This document shows, in pieces, positions 32,199-40,647 of a stretch of 64,000 nt of DNA. Below the pieces are notes generated by a model. That model saw only the letters and a list, made by a program, of their open reading frames with translations, was not told the DNA's origin and did not search any database. Both the position numbers and the translations under genes were made by a program. Where the stretch lies: contig CBFHHY010000001.1 in NCBI GenBank assembly GCA_965655795.1, positions 124,001-188,000 of the forward strand, given 5' to 3'. Numbering within the stretch: position 1 is the first letter of the stretch; the number at the start of each line of letters is the position of its first letter. Source of the stretch: TMED14 sp002167805 (GTDB taxonomy: Bacteria; Bacteroidota; Bacteroidia; Flavobacteriales; Schleiferiaceae).

Positions 32199-34751
32199 AT
32201 GAAAAGAACTTTTTTTTCTTTCTCTTTTTTGATTCTTTTCTCTTTTCAGAGTTTCTTTTTAAATGCTCAACAGGCGGCTATGACAGCAGTTCCTGAAGCT
32301 CCTTCAAATGTGGATAAAGAGGAAGTTGTCAAGCGTCCTCGGGTCGTAAAAAATTCAGAAGATTTTTTCAATGCAAAGGAATATGCAGAGGCTATTGATC
32401 ATCTAAAGAAAGCATATTCGAAAGTTAAAACCAGGGAAGAGAAAGCTGAAATTTCAAGGCGTCTGGCAGAATCATACAAATTCACCTTTAACTATAAAGC
32501 AGCTGAGGCTCAATATAAAAGAGCTATCAAATTAAAGCAAGTTCTCGCAGACAACTATATTGGAGTGGCAGAAATGCTTAAATATCAAGGTGAATACAAA
32601 GAAGCTATAGAGGCATACAATGATTTCTTAAGCGTTTTTCCAGATGACCCTAGAGGTTTAATCGGTGTTAAGTCATGTAATGAGGCTTTAGAATGGCAAA
32701 ACAATAAAACTCGTTATCAAGTTGGAAATTTGAGTTCATTAAATTCTCGTTCAAATGATTTTGGTATTACATTCAGTGGTCGGCCCAATACTTTTGAAGA
32801 AGTTCTTTTTACCTCAATGAGAGAAGGGGGTATTGGGAGAAAAGATGATGGATGGACAGGGCAAAAGTTTTCGGATATTTATTCTTCGGAAAGGTTAAAT
32901 TCAGATGGTTCCTCAAGGTCAAAAAGAAGTCGTGGGAGATCCTCAAAGTCTAAATCTACTGCAGCAAGAATTCAAAAGTTTAATAGTCCGGAACTCCTTC
33001 CTGAGATCATAAACACAGAAGATCACGAAGGCTCTCCCATTTTTGATTCACGGCGAAGAACAATGTACTTTACCCGTTGTATGGAGTTGAAAAGACAGCA
33101 ATTGGGATGCTCGATATATACTACAAGAAAAGCTGGTCTTTCATGGCAAGAACCTCAGGCAATTATTATTACTTCAGATTCCTCGAGGAGTGTAGGTCAT
33201 CCATCTCTTTCAAAAGATGATAAAATCTTATATTTTGCAGGGGACCTTGAAGGAACAACAAATGGTAGCAAGGATTTATGGCTTGTTCGAATGGATAAAA
33301 GAAAACGAGGCTGGAGTGAACCAGTCAATTTAGGCTCCTCGATAAACACATCAGGTGATGAGCTTTTCCCTTTTGTTCATGACGATGGCTATTTATATTT
33401 TGCTTCTAACGGCCTTCCTGGTATGGGTGGATTTGATTTGTTTCGAATCAAACTTGGACCAGATGGTATTCCGATGGGTATTCCAGAGAATCTAAAAGCA
33501 CCTATTAATAGTTCTGCAGATGACTTTAATATTTTACTTAGACCAGGAGGTTTAGAAGATGGTTATTTTGTTTCGAATCGCTCAGGAGGTGTTGGTGGCG
33601 ATGATATTTGGACATTATACGAAGTCCCTCTCAGGTATAGAATATCTGGTATTCTTTCAAGCAGTAAAGATAATTCTCCAATTGCCGGTGCGTCCGTAAA
33701 AGTTAACGGAAATGATGGTTTTTCCAAGGTAGTGAAAACGTCAAAAGATGGAACTTTTATGGTTGAGTCTGAGGAATTAAAAAAGGATGTTCAGTATTCT
33801 TTTTCCTTTGAAAAAAAGAAATTTCTGGTTAATAACGCCGGTTTAAATACATCAGGACTAAAATTTGAAAATTTTGATTTTGTCGAAAAAGAAAATATAT
33901 TTCTTCATACATCTGAGCTGAAAGCTCAAATGGACCCAATTGAAATACCAATTGTGCTTCCTGATGTTTATTTTGCATTGGCAAAATGGGATTTAAATCA
34001 AAGCGCCACCAATGCGTTGGATACGGTTTTTAAAACGTTGGAGCGAAATCCAAATATTGTTATTGAATTAAGGTCTCACACAGATTATCGCGATATTGAT
34101 GAAAAAAATATGATTTTATCTCAGCGAAGAGCTGACACCTCGGTAAAATATTTAATCTCAAGAGGTGTGGATTCAAATCGTCTTGTGCCAGTGGGAATGG
34201 GTGAGTCGACTCCTTTTGAAATGCCTGAATCCTATAAAGGTCTTGGCTCTGAAATTTTTGCTGCTGGAACCAAACTTACAGAGCAGAATATTAAAAAGAT
34301 GTCTTCTGAGAAGCAGGAAATTGCTAATCAGATAAATCGTCGTACCGATTTTCGTGTTATTCGAGATGATTATGTCCCTCCTGTAGATCCAGATGTCATC
34401 TCTGAAAATTCCGACGAGAAGAAAAAAGAGAAGTTATTGATAGGAAAAATATACACTGTAGGAGAAAGACCTTCTTACACGACTATTTGCCGCGAGAATA
34501 ACATTACACTGGCAAACTTGAAAAAGCTAAACGGTGGACTTCGAGGAATTCGTCCATTTACTGGGATGATTTTAAAAGTTACAGCCAAAGGCGATTACAA
34601 AGAATTTGATAGTTCCTATAGGCAGATAAAATCAGGAGATTCTTACCGAACAATAGCAAAAGAGATCGGGATGAAAACAAAGGCCTTACAGGCTTTGAAT
34701 CCCGAGTATGAAAAAGACCTTCCACCCGGAACTTATATCCGAATCAAATAG
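32199..34751 (+). CDS. PorE-like envelope protein: TPR, PD40 beta-propeller, regulatory-like domain, OmpA, two LysM
   Basis: 850 residues. Signal peptide (cleavage near FFLNAQ, residue 24); TPR-like helices (about 50-165, YAEAIDHLKKAYSKV, YKAAEAQYKRAIKL, EYKEAIEAYNDFL); a WD40/PD40-type propeller (about 175-475, with DHEGSPIFDSRRRTMYFTR, GHPSLSKDDKILYFAG, FPFVHDDGYLYFAS); a carboxypeptidase-regulatory-like fold (about 485-560, RISGILSSSKDNSPIAGASV); an OmpA C-terminal peptidoglycan-binding domain (about 589-700, YFALAKWDLNQSATNAL, LRSHTDYRD, LSQRRADTS); then two LysM modules (from about 749 and 807). The first four modules in this order match PorE of the type IX system; the LysM tail is extra. 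It probably ties an outer-membrane complex to peptidoglycan. Confidence 0.82.
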   Translation: MKRTFFSFSFLILFSFQSFFLNAQQAAMTAVPEAPSNVDKEEVVKRPRVVKNSEDFFNAKEYAEAIDHLKKAYSKVKTREEKAEISRRLAESYKFTFNYKAAEAQYKRAIKLKQVLADNYIGVAEMLKYQGEYKEAIEAYNDFLSVFPDDPRGLIGVKSCNEALEWQNNKTRYQVGNLSSLNSRSNDFGITFSGRPNTFEEVLFTSMREGGIGRKDDGWTGQKFSDIYSSERLNSDGSSRSKRSRGRSSKSKSTAARIQKFNSPELLPEIINTEDHEGSPIFDSRRRTMYFTRCMELKRQQLGCSIYTTRKAGLSWQEPQAIIITSDSSRSVGHPSLSKDDKILYFAGDLEGTTNGSKDLWLVRMDKRKRGWSEPVNLGSSINTSGDELFPFVHDDGYLYFASNGLPGMGGFDLFRIKLGPDGIPMGIPENLKAPINSSADDFNILLRPGGLEDGYFVSNRSGGVGGDDIWTLYEVPLRYRISGILSSSKDNSPIAGASVKVNGNDGFSKVVKTSKDGTFMVESEELKKDVQYSFSFEKKKFLVNNAGLNTSGLKFENFDFVEKENIFLHTSELKAQMDPIEIPIVLPDVYFALAKWDLNQSATNALDTVFKTLERNPNIVIELRSHTDYRDIDEKNMILSQRRADTSVKYLISRGVDSNRLVPVGMGESTPFEMPESYKGLGSEIFAAGTKLTEQNIKKMSSEKQEIANQINRRTDFRVIRDDYVPPVDPDVISENSDEKKKEKLLIGKIYTVGERPSYTTICRENNITLANLKKLNGGLRGIRPFTGMILKVTAKGDYKEFDSSYRQIKSGDSYRTIAKEIGMKTKALQALNPEYEKDLPPGTYIRIK

Positions 34752-34773
34752 TGGCATTAATTAATCTTAAGGA

Positions 34774-35952
34774 ATGGATCAGAATGATCGTTATGCTAAA
34801 AGGGGTGTATCTTCAGACAAGGAAGATGTTCATGCTGCAATAAGAAATATTGATAAAGGATTATTTCCAAATGCATTTTGTAAAATAGTGCCGGATTATT
34901 TGGCAGATTCTCCAGATCATTGCATCGTTATGCATGCGGATGGTGCGGGAACAAAATCCTCTCTGGCATACATGTATTGGAGAGAAACTGGAGATATATC
35001 AGTTTGGAAAGGTATTGCTCAAGACGCGGTTATTATGAACGTGGATGATCTTTTATGCGTTGGAGCAACCGGTCCAATTTTGCTTTCAAGTACAATAGGT
35101 AGAAATAAAAATCTGATTTCAGGTGCAGTTATTTCAGAAATAATTGAAGGCACGGAAAGTGTTTTATCCGATTTAAGGAAAAATGGACTGAATATAGAAT
35201 CTACAGGGGGAGAAACGGCTGATGTTGGGGATTTGGTTCGAACTGTGATTGTTGATTCAACAGTAGTTTCCAGAATGCGAAGGGATATGGTTATTGATAA
35301 TTCAAATATTGCTCCAGGACAACTGATAATTGGTTTATCTTCATCAGGTCAATCAAAGTATGAAAAGGAATTTAATAGTGGTATCGGATCAAATGGTTTG
35401 ACGTCGGCACGACATGATGTTTTTTCAAAAATACTTGCTGAAAAATATCCGGAAAGTTTTAGCCCTGAAATAGATAAATCATTGGTTTACACGGGTACCA
35501 AAAAATTAACAGATTCACTGAAAAACCTCTCTTTAGATTTGGGTAAGTTGGTTTTATCACCCACTCGAACATATGCTCCAGTAATAATTGAAATACTAAA
35601 TCAACTTCGTCCAGATATTAAAGGAATGATTCATTGCAGCGGAGGAGCCCAGACTAAAATATTGCATTTTTTATCTGAAGGAAAAGTTATTAAGGACAAT
35701 TTATTTGATATTCCAGAATTATTTCAGTTGATTCAAAAAGAATCAAGAACTCCATGGCGCGATATGTACAAAGTATTTAATATGGGTCACCGTATGGAAA
35801 TTTACATAAATCCATCTGCTGCAAAAAAAACTATTTCAATTGCTAATGAATTTGGAATTGATGCAAAAATTATAGGAAGAGTTGAACCAAATGAAATTCC
35901 GGAGGTTCACCTTAAGGCACAGGATGGCTTGCATATATATGGAAAGGAATGA
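34774..35952 (+). CDS. purM: Phosphoribosylformylglycinamidine cyclo-ligase (AIR synthase)
   Basis: 392 residues. ATP-dependent ring closure of FGAM to AIR in purine synthesis. This is the Bacteroidota-type PurM: RYAKRGVSSDKEDVHAAI, LFPNAFCKIVPDYL, HADGAGTKSSLAY, QDAVIMNVDDLLCVGA, ESTGGETADVGD, GLSSSGQSKYEKE, LSPTRTYAPVI, HCSGGAQTKIL and KVFNMGHRMEIY. It is longer than proteobacterial PurM (about 345). Its stop overlaps the prfA start by 4 bases (ATGA). Confidence 0.92.
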   Translation: MDQNDRYAKRGVSSDKEDVHAAIRNIDKGLFPNAFCKIVPDYLADSPDHCIVMHADGAGTKSSLAYMYWRETGDISVWKGIAQDAVIMNVDDLLCVGATGPILLSSTIGRNKNLISGAVISEIIEGTESVLSDLRKNGLNIESTGGETADVGDLVRTVIVDSTVVSRMRRDMVIDNSNIAPGQLIIGLSSSGQSKYEKEFNSGIGSNGLTSARHDVFSKILAEKYPESFSPEIDKSLVYTGTKKLTDSLKNLSLDLGKLVLSPTRTYAPVIIEILNQLRPDIKGMIHCSGGAQTKILHFLSEGKVIKDNLFDIPELFQLIQKESRTPWRDMYKVFNMGHRMEIYINPSAAKKTISIANEFGIDAKIIGRVEPNEIPEVHLKAQDGLHIYGKE

Positions 35953-37028
35953 ATTTGGTAGATAAGCTTCAAGCAATATGGATTCGACATCAAGAAGTGA
36001 ATGACCTTCTTATGCAACCTGAATTAGCTAATGACCATAAACGTTTTATCCGCTTGAATAAGGAGTTTAAGGATTTAGATCAGGTAGTCGAAGCAAGAAA
36101 TAAATACCTCATCTTAGTCGGTCGCATGGAAGAAGCTAAGGATATTCTATCAAGTGAGAAAGATCTTGAAATGCGAGAAATTGCCTCTTCGGAATTAGAA
36201 GAAATCCAACCCGTTCTGGAAAAATTAGAATTGGAAATTCAAAAATTACTGATTCCAAAGGACCCAGAGGATACTAAAGATGCTGTATTGGAGGTGAGAG
36301 CTGGAACTGGTGGCGATGAAGCTGGACTTTTTGTCGGAGATCTTGTTCGAATGTATTTGAGGTTTATCGAAGACAGAGGATGGTCTGCAGAATGGCTAAC
36401 TGCAACAGAAGGTTCAGCTGGGGGATATAAAGAAGCAAGTATTGAAATAAAAGGTCAAGATGTTTATGGAACTTTAAAATATGAATCTGGAGTTCACAGG
36501 GTTCAGCGAGTTCCATCGACTGAATCTCAAGGAAGGGTTCATACTTCAGCGGCAACAGTTGCAGTTCTTCCAGAGGCTGACGAATTAGAGGTTGATATTA
36601 AGGATGTGGATATTAGAAAAGATACATTTAGATCAAGTGGAGCAGGAGGTCAACACGTGAATAAAACCGAATCGGGTGTTCGTTTAACTCATTATCCCAC
36701 GGGAATTGTTGTAGAGTGCCAAGATGGGCGTTCTCAGCATCAAAATTACGATAGAGCTCTAACGGTGCTCCGAGCTCGTATTTGGGATAAAGCGCGAAAT
36801 GAGAGGGATAAAGAAGTAGCTGAAAAAAGAAAGACGATTGTAAGTACGGGGGATAGGTCTGCTAAGATTCGTACATATAATTTTCCACAAGGTAGACTTA
36901 CTGATCATCGCATAGGATTAACAATCTACAATCTGCCAGAGGTTTTGAATGGTCAAATTGAAAAAATATTAGATGAGTTACGACTAGCAGAAAATGCTGA
37001 GAGAATGAAAGAAGGTACTGGAGAATGA
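35949..37028 (+). CDS. prfA: Peptide chain release factor 1
   Basis: 359 residues. Recognises UAA and UAG and triggers peptide release. The GGQ motif is at 233-235 (SSGAGGQHVNKTES). The codon-reading tripeptide region reads VPSTESQGR, that is PST at 189-191 where the common RF1 form is PAT or PVT; SQGRVHTSAATVAVLPE around it is RF1-like, not RF2-like. The ATG overlaps the purM stop (ATGA), and its own stop overlaps pyrF the same way, so the three are translationally coupled. Confidence 0.95.
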   Translation: MNLVDKLQAIWIRHQEVNDLLMQPELANDHKRFIRLNKEFKDLDQVVEARNKYLILVGRMEEAKDILSSEKDLEMREIASSELEEIQPVLEKLELEIQKLLIPKDPEDTKDAVLEVRAGTGGDEAGLFVGDLVRMYLRFIEDRGWSAEWLTATEGSAGGYKEASIEIKGQDVYGTLKYESGVHRVQRVPSTESQGRVHTSAATVAVLPEADELEVDIKDVDIRKDTFRSSGAGGQHVNKTESGVRLTHYPTGIVVECQDGRSQHQNYDRALTVLRARIWDKARNERDKEVAEKRKTIVSTGDRSAKIRTYNFPQGRLTDHRIGLTIYNLPEVLNGQIEKILDELRLAENAERMKEGTGE

Positions 37029-37840
37029 AGAGATCAGAATTAATACAAATTATAGAATCAAAAAAGTCAGTGCTTTGTGTAGGCTTAGACCCAGATATAA
37101 ATAAATTACCTAGGTCATACAGCCCTAATGCAACAGGACTAGCCCGATTTTGCAAGGATATTATTGATTCAACTGCTGATCATGCTGTCGCCTATAAGCC
37201 TAATTTGGCATTTTTTGAATCTTTAGGTTCAAGCGGATGGGAGGCATTGGCAGAAGTTGCCAAATACCTAAAAGGCTTTCCAGAGCATTTCACCATTGCA
37301 GATGCAAAAAGGGGTGATATCGGTAATACCTCTAGAATGTATGCAGAAGGTATTTTGAATAAAATTGGATTTGACTCAATAACGGTTGCTCCATATATGG
37401 GTAAAGATAGTCTCGAGCCATTTTTAATTCCTGGTAAATGGGGAATTGGATTGGGCTTAACAAGTAATTCTGGAGCTCAGGATTTTCAAATGAAAAGAAT
37501 GAAGGATAATCGTTATTTTTTCGAACATGTTTTAGATTCATATTTGGACTGGACATCTCCTGAAAGCTGGATGGTTGTTGTAGGAGCCACTCAGTCTGAA
37601 AGTTTGAAAAGAATTAGATTTAAACTCCCAGATCATTTTTTCCTTGTACCTGGAATAGGCCATCAGGGAGGGAGTATAAAAGATGTTATGAATCTAGCTT
37701 CGTTTAAATCTGGGTTTGGGAAGGGAGTTTTGATTAATGCATCACGAAGCATTTGTTTTGCGAGCTCTGGAGATAACGCGGCTGAAGCCGCTAGGAATGA
37801 AGCCTCTCGTTTGCATCAAGAAATGATGAGCCATTGGTAA
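37025..37840 (+). CDS. pyrF: Orotidine 5'-phosphate decarboxylase
   Basis: 271 residues, group 2 OMP decarboxylase, the last step of UMP synthesis. LCVGLDPDINKLP near the N-terminus, KPNLAFFESLG, and the catalytic D-x-K-x-x-D site in IADAKRGDIGNTS (Asp93, Lys95, Asp98). VPGIGHQGGS is the phosphate-binding region. The start overlaps prfA by 4 bases. It is followed 10 bases later by an RmlD-like gene. Confidence 0.94.
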   Translation: MKRSELIQIIESKKSVLCVGLDPDINKLPRSYSPNATGLARFCKDIIDSTADHAVAYKPNLAFFESLGSSGWEALAEVAKYLKGFPEHFTIADAKRGDIGNTSRMYAEGILNKIGFDSITVAPYMGKDSLEPFLIPGKWGIGLGLTSNSGAQDFQMKRMKDNRYFFEHVLDSYLDWTSPESWMVVVGATQSESLKRIRFKLPDHFFLVPGIGHQGGSIKDVMNLASFKSGFGKGVLINASRSICFASSGDNAAEAARNEASRLHQEMMSHW

Positions 37841-37850
37841 AAAATTCAAT

Positions 37851-38738
37851 ATGAAAAAAAGAGTTTTAATTACAGGAGCTAATGGTTTATTGGGAAGATC
37901 AATAATCTCTGGTAACGAAAATAGATTTGAACTCTTGGCAACAGGAAAGCAGAAATCTCCCACTACTGATACCGATAATTTATATGCGCCATTAGATATT
38001 TTAGATTCCAATCAATGTGATAAAGTATTTTCTAAATACAAGCCAGATTATGTTATTCATGCTGCTGCAATGACTAATGTTGACAAATGCGAAGAGGATT
38101 CGTATGCTTGTAATTTGGTAAATGTTGATGGAACGAATAATATTCTAAAGGCTTGTGAAAAGTATGGTTCTCATTTGATATTTATCTCAACAGATTTTAT
38201 TTTCGATGGGAATCATGGTTCTTATTCTGAAAATTCGAAACCAAACCCAATCAGTATTTATGGAACGTCTAAATGGAATGCTGAAAAATTAATTGGGGCC
38301 TCTACTATTGATTCATCAATTGTACGAACTTCACTGGTCATGGGGTACTTTAAGAATTTAATGACTAGCAATTTAATTTTATGGGCAAGAGAAAAATTAT
38401 CTAAAGGAGAAAATATTAGTATTGTGAATGACCAGATTAGAACACCAACTTGGTCCATGGACTTGGCTGAGGGATGCTTTCTATTGATCAAGAACAGCGC
38501 GACGGGGATCTATAACATATCGGGTTCAGAAAAATTTCGAATTTCTGAACTTATTATACGAGTGGCCGAGCACGGTAATTATAATTTGAAACTCATAAAG
38601 GAAATTAAAACCAAGGAGCTTGGTCAAATAGCACCCCGCCCTCTTATTTCAGATCTGGATATTTCAAAGGCAAGGAGAAATATAGGTTTTAATCCTCACA
38701 GCTTTAAGGATGTCTTGGATTCAATGCCTTATATTTGA
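37851..38738 (+). CDS. RmlD-like NAD(P)-dependent sugar-nucleotide reductase
   Basis: 295 residues of the extended short-chain dehydrogenase family. Rossmann motif GANGLLG (9-15), HAAAMTNVDKCEED (RmlD signature), Ser113/Thr114 in FISTDFIFDG, and Tyr137 and Lys141 in IYGTSKWNAEK. RmlD reduces dTDP-4-keto-rhamnose, but no other rml genes are nearby, so a different sugar nucleotide or a general SDR role is possible. Probably the end of the purM-prfA-pyrF transcript. Confidence 0.8.
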   Translation: MKKRVLITGANGLLGRSIISGNENRFELLATGKQKSPTTDTDNLYAPLDILDSNQCDKVFSKYKPDYVIHAAAMTNVDKCEEDSYACNLVNVDGTNNILKACEKYGSHLIFISTDFIFDGNHGSYSENSKPNPISIYGTSKWNAEKLIGASTIDSSIVRTSLVMGYFKNLMTSNLILWAREKLSKGENISIVNDQIRTPTWSMDLAEGCFLLIKNSATGIYNISGSEKFRISELIIRVAEHGNYNLKLIKEIKTKELGQIAPRPLISDLDISKARRNIGFNPHSFKDVLDSMPYI

Positions 38739-38778
38739 TTTTTCAGTCTAAAAATTTCTAAACTTTGTATTCGAAGAA

Positions 38779-40308
38779 ATGAAAAAATTTCTCATAATCA
38801 TATTTTCTTTTGTTCCGTCTCTCGTATTTTCAAGTGAAAAAGGGTTAGATAAGAAAATAGATGAGGCTTTTACTCCTGTTTCAGATTTCTTTTCTCAATT
38901 GGTTTTTTTTGAAATTTTGGGATACCCTTTTGTTATTTTACTTTTAGTTGGTAGCGCCCTTTTTTTTACAATATTTTTTGGTTTTCCAAATTTGAAATAT
39001 TTCTTCACGGCAATTAACGTTGTTCGGGGAAGGTTTGATGATCTAGATAAAAAGACACTAGAAAATAAAGAAGGTGAGGTTTCACATTTTCAAGCATTGG
39101 CAACTGCTGTTTCAGGGACTGTCGGTAATGGTAATATTGCAGGGGTAGCTCTTGCAATTGCCCTCGGTGGCCCAGGAGCAACTTTTTGGATGATAATTTG
39201 TGGTTTGTTAGGAATGTCTACAAAGTTTGTAGAGTGCACTTTGGGAGTGCATTATAGGGATGTAGGCGAAGATGGTACTGTTTATGGAGGTCCCATGTAT
39301 TATTTGAGTAAAGGATTGAAAATTAGAGGATGGGAAAAGCTTGGAAAAGTATCTGCTATTTTATTTGCTGTATTTTGTATCGGAGGCTCATTTGGTGGCG
39401 GTAATGCAGCCCAATCAAATCAAGCAACAATAGTGCTAAAAAATTTATTAGGTCTTGAAACGACTTTCTCCGGAGCAATTATTGGTTTGGTTTTGGCAGT
39501 TTTTGTCGGAATCATTATTATCGGCGGGATTAAAAGAATTGCCTCCGTTACCGAGAAGATTGTTCCTCTGATGGCTGCTCTATATATTTTGGCCTGTATC
39601 TATATAATACTAATAAATTTCAGTTATGTAGATGATGCAATTTCAATGATTGTAAAAGAGGCATTTAATCCAACAGCTGCAGGGGTTGGTGGAGTTATTG
39701 GGGTTTTAATGGTTGGTTTTAAAAGGGCAGCGTTTTCAAATGAAGCCGGCGCAGGCTCAGCATCAATCGCTCACTCTGCTGTAAAAACAAAATATTCAGC
39801 ATCTGAGGGGTTAGTGGCTTTACTTGAACCTTTCATTGATACTGTAGTCATTTGTACAATGACAGCTTTAGTGATAGTTATCTTTAATATGAATGGTGCT
39901 TTTGTATATGGAGGAGATGGCTTAGGCGGAGTTACTATTGATGGAGTATTGTATGAAGGAGCTGGTATTACCTCAAAGGCATTTGCTGAATATATACCTT
40001 ATTCTTCAGAATTTTTGACAATAGCTGTGGTTCTTTTTGCGGTATCTACTATGATCTCCTGGTCTTATTATGGTCTTCAATCATGGAAATATTTATTTGG
40101 TAGGGGATATACGGCAGATATGACATACAAAGTTTTATTTCTAATTTTTGTCATAATTGGAGCGGCTGCAAGTATGAATTCTATTTGGGCCTTCTCGGAT
40201 GCAATGATTTTTGCTATGGTATTTCCAAATATGATAGGGTTGTATTTCCTTTTCCCTCTGGTAAAGAAAGAGCTAGAAAAATTTCTAAATGCAATTAAGT
40301 CAAAATAA
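38779..40308 (+). CDS. Sodium/alanine symporter of the AGCS family
   Basis: 509 residues with about eleven membrane segments and a cleavable-looking hydrophobic N-terminus. Family landmarks are SHFQALATAVSGTVGNGNIAG, GPGATFWMIICGLLGMSTKF, TLGVHYRDVGEDGTVYGGPMYY, GFKRAAFSNEAGAGSA and TMISWSYYGLQSWKYLFG. AGCS members take up alanine, glycine or serine with sodium, consistent with a marine lifestyle (inference). A TAAACTTTG just upstream (38759-38767) resembles a -7 box with one extra base. Confidence 0.9.
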   Translation: MKKFLIIIFSFVPSLVFSSEKGLDKKIDEAFTPVSDFFSQLVFFEILGYPFVILLLVGSALFFTIFFGFPNLKYFFTAINVVRGRFDDLDKKTLENKEGEVSHFQALATAVSGTVGNGNIAGVALAIALGGPGATFWMIICGLLGMSTKFVECTLGVHYRDVGEDGTVYGGPMYYLSKGLKIRGWEKLGKVSAILFAVFCIGGSFGGGNAAQSNQATIVLKNLLGLETTFSGAIIGLVLAVFVGIIIIGGIKRIASVTEKIVPLMAALYILACIYIILINFSYVDDAISMIVKEAFNPTAAGVGGVIGVLMVGFKRAAFSNEAGAGSASIAHSAVKTKYSASEGLVALLEPFIDTVVICTMTALVIVIFNMNGAFVYGGDGLGGVTIDGVLYEGAGITSKAFAEYIPYSSEFLTIAVVLFAVSTMISWSYYGLQSWKYLFGRGYTADMTYKVLFLIFVIIGAAASMNSIWAFSDAMIFAMVFPNMIGLYFLFPLVKKELEKFLNAIKSK

Positions 40309-40357
40309 AAATCTTGTATTTATTTCAGAAAGTACAGATTTTCATCAATTATTTATT

Positions 40358-40365
40358 TACATTTG
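40358..40365 (+). promoter_or_regulatory. Predicted -7 box of the rpsU promoter
   Basis: TACATTTG exactly matches TAnnTTTG; the ATG lies 27 bases past it, giving a leader of about 24 nt that contains no Shine-Dalgarno sequence. Confidence 0.55.
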
Positions 40366-40392
40366 CCAACCAAAATAAATATATAAGCGTAT

Positions 40393-40587
40393 ATGTTAGT
40401 AATTCAAATTAAAGAAGGAGAAGGAATTGATCGGGCTTTGAAACGTTTTAAACGTAAGTTCGATAAGACCCAAACGATGCGACAGCTAAGAAAACGTCAG
40501 GCATTTATCAAGCCTTCAATTTCTCGTAGAGATGAATTTATTAAAGCAAGTTATGTCCAGGGTCTTAAGATGAAAGAGGCTGAATAA
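40393..40587 (+). CDS. rpsU: Small ribosomal subunit protein bS21
   Basis: 64 residues, highly basic (IDRALKRFKRKFDKT, QLRKRQAFIKPSISRR). bS21 sits near the 3' end of 16S rRNA. In Flavobacterium ribosomes bS21, bS18 and bS6 hide the anti-Shine-Dalgarno, with bS21 Tyr54 as a contact; here Tyr54 is present in IKASYVQGLK, matching the near absence of Shine-Dalgarno sequences in the window. No such sequence precedes this start, but AAAGAAGGAGAAGG lies just inside the coding region (40411-40424). A strong terminator follows. Confidence 0.93.
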   Translation: MLVIQIKEGEGIDRALKRFKRKFDKTQTMRQLRKRQAFIKPSISRRDEFIKASYVQGLKMKEAE

Positions 40588-40592
40588 CTTTG
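40585..40592 (+). promoter_or_regulatory. Possible -7 box for the Xer recombinase, overlapping the rpsU stop
   Basis: TAACTTTG, an exact TAnnTTTG match, begins at the rpsU TAA stop codon. A transcript from it would start near 40596 and carry the terminator hairpin in its leader before the recombinase ATG at 40648. No clear -33 element is seen. Confidence 0.35.
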
Positions 40593-40605
40593 AAAGATAT
40601 TTGAT

Positions 40606-40643
40606 AAAAACCCCAAGAATAACTAACTTCTTGGGGTTTTTTG
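40606..40643 (+). terminator. Strong rho-independent terminator after rpsU
   Basis: AAAAACCCCAAGAA (40606-40619) pairs with TTCTTGGGGTTTTT (40628-40641) around an 8-nt loop, followed by more T. It ends 4 bases before the ATG of the next gene. Confidence 0.9.
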
Positions 40644-40647
40644 TTTC

